The notes below the pieces were generated by a model. The model saw nothing but the letters and a program-made list of their open reading frames with translations, did not search any database and was not told the origin of the DNA. A program made the position numbers and the translations under genes. This document shows positions 45,521 through 52,849 of a DNA stretch of 64,000 nucleotides, piece after piece (positions within the stretch are counted from its first letter, which is position 1; every line of letters begins with the position of its first letter). This DNA comes from JBHJGM01 sp050331815 (GTDB lineage: Bacteria > Verrucomicrobiota > Verrucomicrobiia > Opitutales > JBHJGM01), in contig JBHJGM010000001.1 in NCBI GenBank assembly GCA_050331815.1, forward strand, positions 102,994 through 166,993, in the 5' to 3' direction.

Positions 45521-46087
45521 ATGAAGTTGTCCGTTTCATTGGCCGTAGTCCTGCGTCCCCAATCTGTCTGCCTGGCCCTGGCCTCGGTGTTGTTTCTGGC
45601 GCTGCCCGCCCACGCTTTCAAGCCGGTAGCAACCAGTGGCAAGGAACGCCTCGCGCTGGGTGGTCATGATGTGGTCGCCTACCACACTGCCAATAAGGCG
45701 CAACCCGGCCACGTGCTTTACCGCTACGAATGGCAGGGCGCGGTCTGGCAGTTCAATTCGCGAGAAAACCTGCTAGCCTTTCGGGCCAAGCCCGAGAAAT
45801 ACGCGCCGGTCTACGGCGGTTACTGCGCCGTGATGGTTGGCAAGGAGATGACCCACGTCTGCTCCGGCGAACACTTTCTCGTCCATGAGGGCAAACTCTA
45901 CATTGCCGGTAATGCGGAGATCCTCAAACAGTTGCGCGGCGGCCCCGAAGCCTACATCAAAAAAGCCGACCCCACGTGGGAAACCTGGGTGAAGAACTAC
46001 GAGGAAGAACAAAAGAAAGCCGGCAACCCCTCGGCCGAAGGCGCCACGGAGGTGCCCGCCGTTCCCTCCGCGGAAGAAACTACCTGA
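45521..46087 (+). CDS. Exported YHS-domain protein
   Basis: A 188-residue protein. Residues 1-32 are a signal peptide (VCLALASVLFLALPAHA). The YHS-like domain begins ALGGHDVVAYHT and includes WQFNSRENLLAFRAKPEKYAPVYGGYCAVMV; in YHS proteins the Cys-containing segment is associated with metal binding. The tail after residue 150 is Ala/Glu/Lys-rich. Such proteins are found with copper or heavy-metal transport and with lipid-related enzymes. It is the first gene of a same-strand run of four. Confidence 0.85.
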   Translation: MKLSVSLAVVLRPQSVCLALASVLFLALPAHAFKPVATSGKERLALGGHDVVAYHTANKAQPGHVLYRYEWQGAVWQFNSRENLLAFRAKPEKYAPVYGGYCAVMVGKEMTHVCSGEHFLVHEGKLYIAGNAEILKQLRGGPEAYIKKADPTWETWVKNYEEEQKKAGNPSAEGATEVPAVPSAEETT

Positions 46088-46167
46088 TCTTTTCCAATGG
46101 CGAAACGCCGCTGCCCGGTCGAATGATGCCCCTCTCGGCCAGGTGCAAACGTTCCAACGATTTCTTC

Positions 46168-46701
46168 ATGATTGCACTGATCGACGACAACGTTGCCATC
46201 CTGCAACAGGGTGTCCAACTGCTGCGACGGCTCTCCTCGGAGCAGTACAACCGAAAATTCCCGGTCTGCTTCAACAGCTCGGTAGGAGGCCATATTCGGC
46301 ACAATTTCGACCACACCCTGAACTTCGTGAACGGCTGGCCCGAAGGCTTCGTCGATTACGATGCGCGCCAGCGCAACCCCCGCGTTGAGACCGACCCCGA
46401 GGCTGCAGCCCAGTCCATCGAAGCCTGCATCGACCGCCTGGGCGTGCTCAAGGCGCACGATCTTGAGAATCCTGTTCGCGTCAAAATGGACAGCGGTGCC
46501 GCCCAGGAAAGCGATTGCTGGAGCCAGAGCACCGTCCGCCGCGAGTTGCAGTTTCTCATCAGCCACACCGTCCACCACTACGCCCTGATCGCGACCCTCT
46601 GCGCCCTGATGGATGTTGCCGTGACTTCCGACTTTGGGGTCGCGCCCTCCACCTTGCGCCACCAGCACAGTCAGGTGCCGTCCCCCGCCAAGCAGGCGTA
46701 A
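46168..46701 (+). CDS. DinB-like four-helix metal-dependent protein
   Basis: A 177-residue protein. Possible metal ligands are His in GGHIRHNFDH (H42, H45, H49) and ISHTVHHY (H133, H136, H137), the pattern of the DinB/YfiT-like superfamily. These metalloenzymes act in thiol transfer or hydrolysis, often with bacillithiol or mycothiol-like cofactors. The start at 46168 is uncertain; ATG 46123 or 46126 is open in the same frame. The gene is 80 bases after the YHS gene and 10 before the NRDE gene. Confidence 0.75.
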   Translation: MIALIDDNVAILQQGVQLLRRLSSEQYNRKFPVCFNSSVGGHIRHNFDHTLNFVNGWPEGFVDYDARQRNPRVETDPEAAAQSIEACIDRLGVLKAHDLENPVRVKMDSGAAQESDCWSQSTVRRELQFLISHTVHHYALIATLCALMDVAVTSDFGVAPSTLRHQHSQVPSPAKQA

Positions 46702-46711
46702 GCGCGTTGGC

Positions 46712-47479
46712 ATGTGCACCGTTTCCTGGCGGTACGATCCGCACGGCTACGAACTGTTCTTCAACCGCGACGAGCTCAAGTCGCGCGCACTTGCAGCACC
46801 TCCTCGACGTCTGAGCCATCCCTCCGGCATGGCCTTTCTGGCTCCGGTCGACCCGCAAGCCGGCGGTTCCTGGCTTTTGGTGAACGCGCATGGACTGACC
46901 CTGGGAATCGTCAATCATTACCCAAGCCCGTCGGCGGAACCGGATGCCGCAATCCGGCGCAGTCGCGGTCAACTCCTCTTCGACCTGGCCGATGCCGCCT
47001 CGACTGCCGAAGCCCAGCAACGCCTTGGTAACACGGACCTGAGCCCCTACGCGCCCTTCCACCTGCTGGCGGTTCAACCGGCGCAGGCCACGCTATCAAC
47101 TTGGGACGGGCACGCGCAGCGTCACCTCGGCACGGGTTCAGTCTGCCAGCCAGTTACCGGCTCTTCATTTGCGACCGAGCAGGTCATCGCCGCACGGCAG
47201 ACCACCCACGCGCGTTTGTTTCGGGACCAGGGGGATCCGGCCGCGGCACCGACGCGCTGCCATCTAGACTTTTTGCGCCAGCACTGCGCGGCGGATGGCG
47301 CGGCTTCCGTCCTGATGGAACGTCCCGATGCCAGAACCGTATCCTTTTCCCGAATACGTGTGACCGAGACCGCGGCCACCTTCGCGTACGCCCCGCGCAA
47401 CCACGCGCACCCGGTCTTTTGCCCCGAGGTAGTCTCGACGTTGCCGCTGCGAGTACCCGTGCCAGCCGGTGCTCGCTGA
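46712..47479 (+). CDS. NRDE/TANGO2-family protein
   Basis: A 255-residue protein with the family signature FFNRDE (N18-E21) and an N-terminal Met-Cys-Thr. The Cys at position 2 is the position proposed as an N-terminal nucleophile in this family, though the activity is unproven. Human TANGO2 affects lipid and haem homeostasis. The domain occupies almost the full length. It is 10 bases after the DinB-like gene and 18 before the fusion gene, so it belongs to one operon. A role in lipid or cofactor handling fits the neighbour but remains inference. Confidence 0.85.
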   Translation: MCTVSWRYDPHGYELFFNRDELKSRALAAPPRRLSHPSGMAFLAPVDPQAGGSWLLVNAHGLTLGIVNHYPSPSAEPDAAIRRSRGQLLFDLADAASTAEAQQRLGNTDLSPYAPFHLLAVQPAQATLSTWDGHAQRHLGTGSVCQPVTGSSFATEQVIAARQTTHARLFRDQGDPAAAPTRCHLDFLRQHCAADGAASVLMERPDARTVSFSRIRVTETAATFAYAPRNHAHPVFCPEVVSTLPLRVPVPAGAR

Positions 47480-47497
47480 GCCTGCCCGCTTCCGAAA

Positions 47498-50104
47498 ATG
47501 AAGCGGCTGCGCCTCTGGTTTCTGGCGGTTTTTGCGATCCTCCTGCTGGCCTCGCACCTCTATCGCTGGCTCGACCCAACCCAGCCGATCCGTCGGGACG
47601 GTCAGCAGGTCGTAGAGGTGCCCGTTTTCGATCGCAACGGTCCGGTGGCGCGCGCGCAGCCGGTCGAAATCGCTTACCGCGACCTGCGCCCGGAAGAAAA
47701 GCCGGACGCCCCGGTGGTGGTGCTCATCCACGGCAGCCCGGTCGCCTCCGCCGCCCTGGATTCCATGACCGAGGAACTGCGCGGCGACTTTCGATTGATC
47801 GTGCCGGACATGCCCGGCTTTGGCGGCAGCAGCCTCGACATTCCATCCTACGCCACGCGTGCCCACGCCCGCTACACCCTGGCGCTTCTGGATTCCCTGG
47901 GCATCGAACAGGCGCACTTTGTTGGCTACAGCATGGGCGGCGGCGTGTTGCTCAACGTTGCCGATCTGGCTCCCGAGCGCGTGCAGTCCCTGGCCATGAT
48001 TGCCGCCATCGGTGTGCAGGAGTTGGAGATGCTCGGCGACTACACGCTCAACCACGCCTTGTACGGCGCCCAAACCGCCTTCTTCTGGCTGCTGCGAGAG
48101 GGGACGCCGCACTTCGGCTACCTCGACAACGCCATCCTCGGCTACAATTACGCCCGCAATTTTGGAGACACCGACCAGCGCCCGTTTCGCGAGTTTCTCC
48201 AGAAGTACGAAGGCCCGATGCTGCTTATCCATGGCGCGCACGATGCCTTTGTCCCCGTGGTCGCCGCGCGCGAGCATGCCCGTCTGGTTCCGCAGGCCCG
48301 GCTGCACATTTTTGACGGCGGTCACCTCGACCCGGTGATGGAGCCCGCCGTCATGACCGAATGGATACGCGCGTTCATCCACGACGCCGAAGCTGGCAGT
48401 GCCAAACTGCGCGCAGACCTCCCGGACGACCTGCGAGCCGCCGCCCGCAAGCCCATGCCGAATTCCATGCGGGCCGTCGACGGCGATGGCCTCGTGCTGC
48501 TTCTGGTGGCGCTTTTTCTGGGCACGCAAATCACCGAGGATCTTACCTGTATCGGGGCAGGGATCCTCGCCGCCCGAGGGGTCGTGCCGTTTTTTCCGGC
48601 GGTGGTGGCCTGCTTCTTCGGCATCATGGTCGGGGATTTTCTGCTGTACATGGTGGGGCGGGTGTTGGGAAGGCGCGCCCTGCGGCACAAGCCCTTCAAG
48701 TGGATGATTTCCGAGCGCGACATCGAGCGCAACGCGCGCTGGTTTCGACGACGAGGGGCCCTGTTGATTTTCGGCAGCCGCTTCGTGCCAGGCAGTCGCG
48801 TGCCGATCTTTTTCACGGCGGGCCTGCTGCGGGTGCCAATCCCGCGCTTCTTCGCCTACTTCGCGCTGGCCGCCGCCATCTGGACGCCACTCCTGGCCGG
48901 TGCCGCCTACTACGCGGGCAACTGGTTTCTGCGCATATTCGAAGGTTTCGAAAGCTACGCGCTGCTATTCATCTTTGGTTTCGTCATCGTTTTGATGACA
49001 ACGCTGCGGCTGGTACTGCCGCTTTTTTCCTGGAGGGGACGCCGCCTGCTGCGCGGACGCCTGCGCCGCTGGACGCGCTGGGAATACTGGCCGCTGCGCC
49101 TGTTTTACACGCCCATCTTCGCCTACATTTGGTATCTGGGATTCAAATACAAATCGCTCACCGCTTTCACCGCCTGCAACCCTGCACTCCCGCAAAGCGG
49201 CATGATCGGCGAATCCAAGATTCAGATTCTGCAAGGCTTGCAGGGCGCGGGTGAAGCGCTGCCGCCTTGGACGCACCTGCCGCTCGCCGATTCCGTTGAA
49301 GCCCGTCTGGAGGCGCTGAATCGTTTTCGCGAAAAGCACCAGCTTGATTGGCCCATTATCCTGAAGCCCGACCGGGGCGAACGCGGGCTGGGCGTGGTCA
49401 AAGTCACTAACGAATCCGAAGCGCGCGGGGCGCTGCTCGACGCCAGGGAAGATATCATCGCTCAGGCCTATCTTACTGGGCACGAGTACGGCATTTTTTA
49501 TTACCGCCTGCCCGATGCGCCCACCGGACACATCCTCGGAATCACCGACAAGCGTCTGCCCACCGTCGACGGCGATGGCACACACACCCTGGAGCAACTT
49601 ATCCTGGCCGACGACACGCTCCTGGCCATGGCACCGCACTACCTCGCCAGTCACGAAGCACGCCTCGACGACATCCCTGCCAGCGGTGAAACCGTGACGC
49701 TGACCCACGTCGGAACGCACAGTCGAGGTGCGGTTTTTCTCGACGGCGGGCATCTGTGCACGCCCCAATTGGAAGCCGCCATCGACCGGATCGCCCGTAG
49801 CTTTGAGGGTTTCGGCTTCGGCCGCTTCGATATCATGGTGCTCGACGAAGCGGCGTTGCGCGAGGGCCGCGATCTGCGCATCATCGAGCTCAACGGCGTG
49901 ACTTCCGAAGTCACGGCCATTTACGACCCGCGGCACAGCGTCTGGCATGGCTGGCGCACGCTCTTCAAGCAATGGGACCTCGCCTTTCAAATCGGGCTCG
50001 CCAACCAACGGGCGGGCCACCCTATCACTTCGAAGTGGTTTCTCCTGCGCCAGTGGTGGGAGGAAAGCCGGCGGGTGAAAGCCGAAGCTGCCGAAGAAAG
50101 TTGA
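47498..50104 (+). CDS. Three-domain fusion: alpha/beta hydrolase, DedA/VTT membrane domain, ATP-grasp ligase
   Basis: An 868-residue membrane protein. Residues 1-20 are a signal anchor. Residues 60-310 are an alpha/beta hydrolase: oxyanion HG at 78-79, nucleophile S145 (GYSMGG), acid D249, H276. Residues 330-510 are a DedA/Tvp38/VMP1-type domain with several membrane helices and the family motif RFVPGSR (R428-R434). A further helix lies near 535-555. Residues 600-830 are an ATP-grasp domain: ILKPDRGERGLGV (K623) and the metal-binding E797/N799 in IIELNG. I do not know this combination as a described protein. A plausible reading is lipid hydrolysis, flipping and ligation joined in one polypeptide. 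The frame is unbroken across all junctions, so it is not a frameshift artefact. It is the last gene of the run starting at 45521. Confidence 0.85.
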   Translation: MKRLRLWFLAVFAILLLASHLYRWLDPTQPIRRDGQQVVEVPVFDRNGPVARAQPVEIAYRDLRPEEKPDAPVVVLIHGSPVASAALDSMTEELRGDFRLIVPDMPGFGGSSLDIPSYATRAHARYTLALLDSLGIEQAHFVGYSMGGGVLLNVADLAPERVQSLAMIAAIGVQELEMLGDYTLNHALYGAQTAFFWLLREGTPHFGYLDNAILGYNYARNFGDTDQRPFREFLQKYEGPMLLIHGAHDAFVPVVAAREHARLVPQARLHIFDGGHLDPVMEPAVMTEWIRAFIHDAEAGSAKLRADLPDDLRAAARKPMPNSMRAVDGDGLVLLLVALFLGTQITEDLTCIGAGILAARGVVPFFPAVVACFFGIMVGDFLLYMVGRVLGRRALRHKPFKWMISERDIERNARWFRRRGALLIFGSRFVPGSRVPIFFTAGLLRVPIPRFFAYFALAAAIWTPLLAGAAYYAGNWFLRIFEGFESYALLFIFGFVIVLMTTLRLVLPLFSWRGRRLLRGRLRRWTRWEYWPLRLFYTPIFAYIWYLGFKYKSLTAFTACNPALPQSGMIGESKIQILQGLQGAGEALPPWTHLPLADSVEARLEALNRFREKHQLDWPIILKPDRGERGLGVVKVTNESEARGALLDAREDIIAQAYLTGHEYGIFYYRLPDAPTGHILGITDKRLPTVDGDGTHTLEQLILADDTLLAMAPHYLASHEARLDDIPASGETVTLTHVGTHSRGAVFLDGGHLCTPQLEAAIDRIARSFEGFGFGRFDIMVLDEAALREGRDLRIIELNGVTSEVTAIYDPRHSVWHGWRTLFKQWDLAFQIGLANQRAGHPITSKWFLLRQWWEESRRVKAEAAEES

Positions 50105-50117
50105 AGCGAGCCGCCGG

Positions 50118-50885
50118 CTATTTCTGCGCGATGGCCACCAGCCGAGCGCTGTCGATGCCGTAGGGTTCGCCGTCAAAGTCTCCGGCCAGAATCACCGCGC
50201 TGAAGCCCGCGTCGTACAGCAGACGGCGCAACTCCGCCCCGCTGTAAAGCCAGTGCGCGATTTGAAAACTGCGAGCCTTGCCATCTTTCAGGAGCGTCCA
50301 GGTGCCGCGCAGTTTGGTCCAGTCCTCCAGGATCTGCCGAAACTCGAACACCAGCGAATCCTTGCCTTGGGGATGCGCCGAGGCTTCCAGCCAGTGCTGG
50401 GCGATCCACTCCTTGGGCGTCAGCTCGATGAGAAACTTGCCGCCCGGCTTCAGGCTCGCCCGGATGTTGCATGCTGCCTGCAGGTTCTCTGCCTCCGACT
50501 CAAAATAACCGAACGAGCTGTACAGGTTGGTCGCCGCGTCGAACCGATCCAAACCGTCGTACGCGCGCAGGTCCTGCTGTATCCAGTCAACTGATACGCC
50601 CGTGCTTTCGGCGTGCTCTCGGGCCCGGTTGAGCAGGTAGGGCGTGCGGTCGACCCCGGTGGTCACGAAGCCCTGCTGGGCAAAAGCCACGGCGTGCCGC
50701 CCGGGCCCGCAGCAGAAATCGCAGACGCTCGCCCCCGCTTCCAACTCCAGCAGCTGAACGATGGACTCGACCTCATCAGGTGCCTGATCAAAACGCAGGG
50801 GTGAAAACATCGAATCGTAGAAGACCTCCCAAAAAGCCTCCTGCGTGAACCATTCCGGCTCCTTGCCAATCTGGTGTTGCGTCAT
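50118..50885 (-). CDS. Class I SAM-dependent methyltransferase
   Basis: A 255-residue methyltransferase. Motif I is VCDFCCGPGRHAVAFAQQG (residues 56-74), the acidic loop follows with TGVDRTPYLL, then WIQQDLRAYDG and FDAATNLYSSFGYF as post-I motifs. This architecture is that of methyltransferase domain 25/11 proteins acting on small molecules. No substrate-binding clue is seen. It converges on the fusion gene (13-base gap). Confidence 0.87.
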   Translation of the reverse strand: MTQHQIGKEPEWFTQEAFWEVFYDSMFSPLRFDQAPDEVESIVQLLELEAGASVCDFCCGPGRHAVAFAQQGFVTTGVDRTPYLLNRAREHAESTGVSVDWIQQDLRAYDGLDRFDAATNLYSSFGYFESEAENLQAACNIRASLKPGGKFLIELTPKEWIAQHWLEASAHPQGKDSLVFEFRQILEDWTKLRGTWTLLKDGKARSFQIAHWLYSGAELRRLLYDAGFSAVILAGDFDGEPYGIDSARLVAIAQK

Positions 50886-51068
50886 CTGCGAAATCGATTT
50901 TCAGGCGCCCAAGCGCGCGTCGCTTCTAGGCTATGAAGTACGTGCGGCGGATTGGGAACAGTATTTTAACGGCGGAACGGAACCTAATCTCGCACCGTCC
51001 GCGTGGGTTCGTCTCCAAATTTCAACTACGCGGCTAGTTTCAAGTCTTCAATACGCGATTTGCCTCCC

Positions 51069-51099
51069 CAAAAAAAGCGGGCCCTAAGTGAAGGCCCGC
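51069..51099 (-). terminator. Rho-independent terminator after eno
   Basis: Read on the minus strand, GCGGGCC pairs with GGCCCGC (9-base loop) and is followed by seven T, 25 bases after the eno stop. Confidence 0.88.
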
Positions 51100-51123
51100 C
51101 AAAATGCTCTTCTTGCGAAAGTG

Positions 51124-52437
51124 CTACTTCATCTTGCCGCCGTAAATCGCGGACTTACCCAGTTCCTCTTCGATGCGCAGAAGCTGGTTGTACTTGGCCA
51201 CGCGGTCGGTCCGGCAGAGCGAGCCCGTTTTGATCTGGCCCGCGTTTGTCGCCACCGAAATGTCCGAGATTGTCGTGTCTTCGGTCTCGCCGGAGCGGTG
51301 CGAAATCACCGCCGTGTAGCTGGCTTCCTTGGCCATTTCAACCGCATCGAGTGTCTCGGTCAACGAGCCGATCTGGTTCACCTTGACCAGGATCGAATTG
51401 CCCACACCCAGGTCGATGCCCTTCTTCAAAAAGCTGACGTTGGTTACAAAGAGATCGTCGCCCACCAGCTGCACGCGATCGCCGATGGCGTCGGTCAACT
51501 GTTTCCAGCCGTCCCAGTCGTTTTCGGCACAGCCGTCCTCGATCGAGATGATCGGGTACTTGTCGCAAAGCTCGGCCAGAAACTCGACCATCTCCTTGGG
51601 GCTGCGCTCCGAGCCGTCGCTCTTGCTGAAGATGTACTTCTTTTTCTTGGCGTCCCAGAATTCGCTGCTGGCCACGTCCAGCGCCAGGAAAATTTCTTTG
51701 CCCATCTTGTAGCCGGCTTCCTTAACCGCCTTCGTGATGACATCCAGCGCGGCTTCGTTGCTTTCGAGCACTGGTGCAAAACCGCCTTCGTCACCGACCG
51801 CCGTTGAGAGCTTGCGCGCCTTCAACACTTTTTTCAGCGCGTGGAAAATCTCCGCGCCCATCTGCAGTGCTTCGCGGAAGCTCTTAGCCCCCTTGGGCAT
51901 CACCATGAACTCCTGAATGTCGATCGGCGCGTCCGAGTGGGCACCGCCATTCATGATGTTCATCATCGGCACGGGCAGCACCTTGGCGTTGGGCCCGCCC
52001 AGATATTTGTACAGCGGCACCCCGAGCGTGTCGGCCGCTGCGTGTGCCGTCGCTAGAGAAACCCCCAAAATCGCGTTCGCACCGACCTTCTTTTTGTTCT
52101 TGGTGCCATCGAGCTTGATCATCGCCTGGTCGATACCCACCTGGTCCAGCGCATCCATGCCGATCAGCGCTGGGGCCAGCAGCTCGTTCACATTTTCAAC
52201 CGCTTTGGTCACCCCCTTGCCAAGGTAGCGTTTGCGCGCGCTCGAGCCTTTGGGAAAGGCGCTGGCCGGCAGCGCGCCATCGCGCATTTCCAGGGCCTCG
52301 TTTTCACCGGTGCTCGCGCCACTGGGCACGGCCGCCCGGCCGATGACCTCGCTTTCGGTTTCTACGTCGACCTCGATGGTCGGATTACCGCGAGAATCCA
52401 AAATCTCGCGCGCGCGTATATCGACAATGGTTGTCAT
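51124..52437 (-). CDS. eno: Enolase
   Basis: A 437-residue enolase that interconverts 2-phosphoglycerate and PEP in glycolysis. Family landmarks are AREILDSRGNPT at the N-terminus, MMNIMNGGAHSD, the SIEDGCAENDW metal site, VKVNQIGSLTETL with the catalytic Lys, and VISHRSGETEDTTIS near the C-terminus. Length is normal. It is transcribed alone between the methyltransferase gene and a 412-base gap holding its promoter; its own terminator follows. Together with ppdK and ppc it completes the PEP-forming and PEP-using enzymes of the window. Confidence 0.97.
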   Translation of the reverse strand: MTTIVDIRAREILDSRGNPTIEVDVETESEVIGRAAVPSGASTGENEALEMRDGALPASAFPKGSSARKRYLGKGVTKAVENVNELLAPALIGMDALDQVGIDQAMIKLDGTKNKKKVGANAILGVSLATAHAAADTLGVPLYKYLGGPNAKVLPVPMMNIMNGGAHSDAPIDIQEFMVMPKGAKSFREALQMGAEIFHALKKVLKARKLSTAVGDEGGFAPVLESNEAALDVITKAVKEAGYKMGKEIFLALDVASSEFWDAKKKKYIFSKSDGSERSPKEMVEFLAELCDKYPIISIEDGCAENDWDGWKQLTDAIGDRVQLVGDDLFVTNVSFLKKGIDLGVGNSILVKVNQIGSLTETLDAVEMAKEASYTAVISHRSGETEDTTISDISVATNAGQIKTGSLCRTDRVAKYNQLLRIEEELGKSAIYGGKMK

Positions 52438-52689
52438 AGAAGAATAGCTCCTGATCGGACTGCCTACTATTAGGCAAGGTGATTCAATGTTAGCCGAAGC
52501 CCGGTGCTACGTTGCCCTCATCGCCAAGTCAATCGGTAAAGCGGGCAAACTACTTTTCGCCCATTGAAGTACCACTTTATACCTTCTGCATCAATTTGTT
52601 GGGATTCTTGCGAGCCATCTCCCGTTTTGACTTGCGCGATATTCATTTTCCGTAAAAGTAAAGCTATAAACTTTTAGGGTTAGGGTTAG

Positions 52690-52727
52690 ATGGCCGGTCT
52701 CCAACTATGGAACCGGCCATTCTTTTT
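52690..52727 (+). terminator. Orphan terminator-like hairpin on the plus strand
   Basis: ATGGCCGGT (52690-52698) pairs perfectly with ACCGGCCAT (52712-52720); inside it TCCA pairs with TGGA around a 4-base loop. TCTTTTT follows. Both flanking genes are on the minus strand, so this would end a plus-strand transcript that has no coding gene. Confidence 0.6.
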
Positions 52728-52797
52728 GCCCGATTCCGCGTTCCGAGAGCCCGTTCTCAATACGCACCCGCGCAACTTGCGCTACCCGGTTCACTTG

Positions 52798-52840
52798 AGA
52801 CCTCACAATCAATGAAGAATTCGTATGAGGTCTGACCCCA
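52798..52840. repeat. REP-like inverted repeat downstream of uvrA
   Basis: AGACCTCA at 52798-52805 and TGAGGTCT at 52826-52833 form an 8-base inverted repeat followed by GACCCCA. GGGGTCAGACCTCA-type sequences recur in many genomes around REP-associated tyrosine transposases; no transposase gene is present here. Confidence 0.4.
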
Positions 52841-52849
52841 TCTTTCTGT

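Larger units (their letters stand above)
52438..52849. other. 412-base gap between eno and uvrA with an orphan hairpin and a REP-like motif
   Basis: No coding frame is supported. It contains the eno upstream region, a TTAGGG-type tandem (GGGTTAGGGTTAG near 52676-52688), the plus-strand terminator-like hairpin at 52690-52727 and, directly before the uvrA stop, the AGACCTCA/TGAGGTCT inverted repeat at 52798-52833 with the trailing GACCCCA. Confidence 0.6.

Noticed and set aside
47264..48688. 474-codon minus-strand open frame
   Set aside because: It runs antisense to two supported genes (NRDE and the fusion) and has no family motif.
48965..50176. 403-codon minus-strand open frame
   Set aside because: It is antisense to the ATP-grasp half of the fusion, whose catalytic residues are clear on the plus strand.
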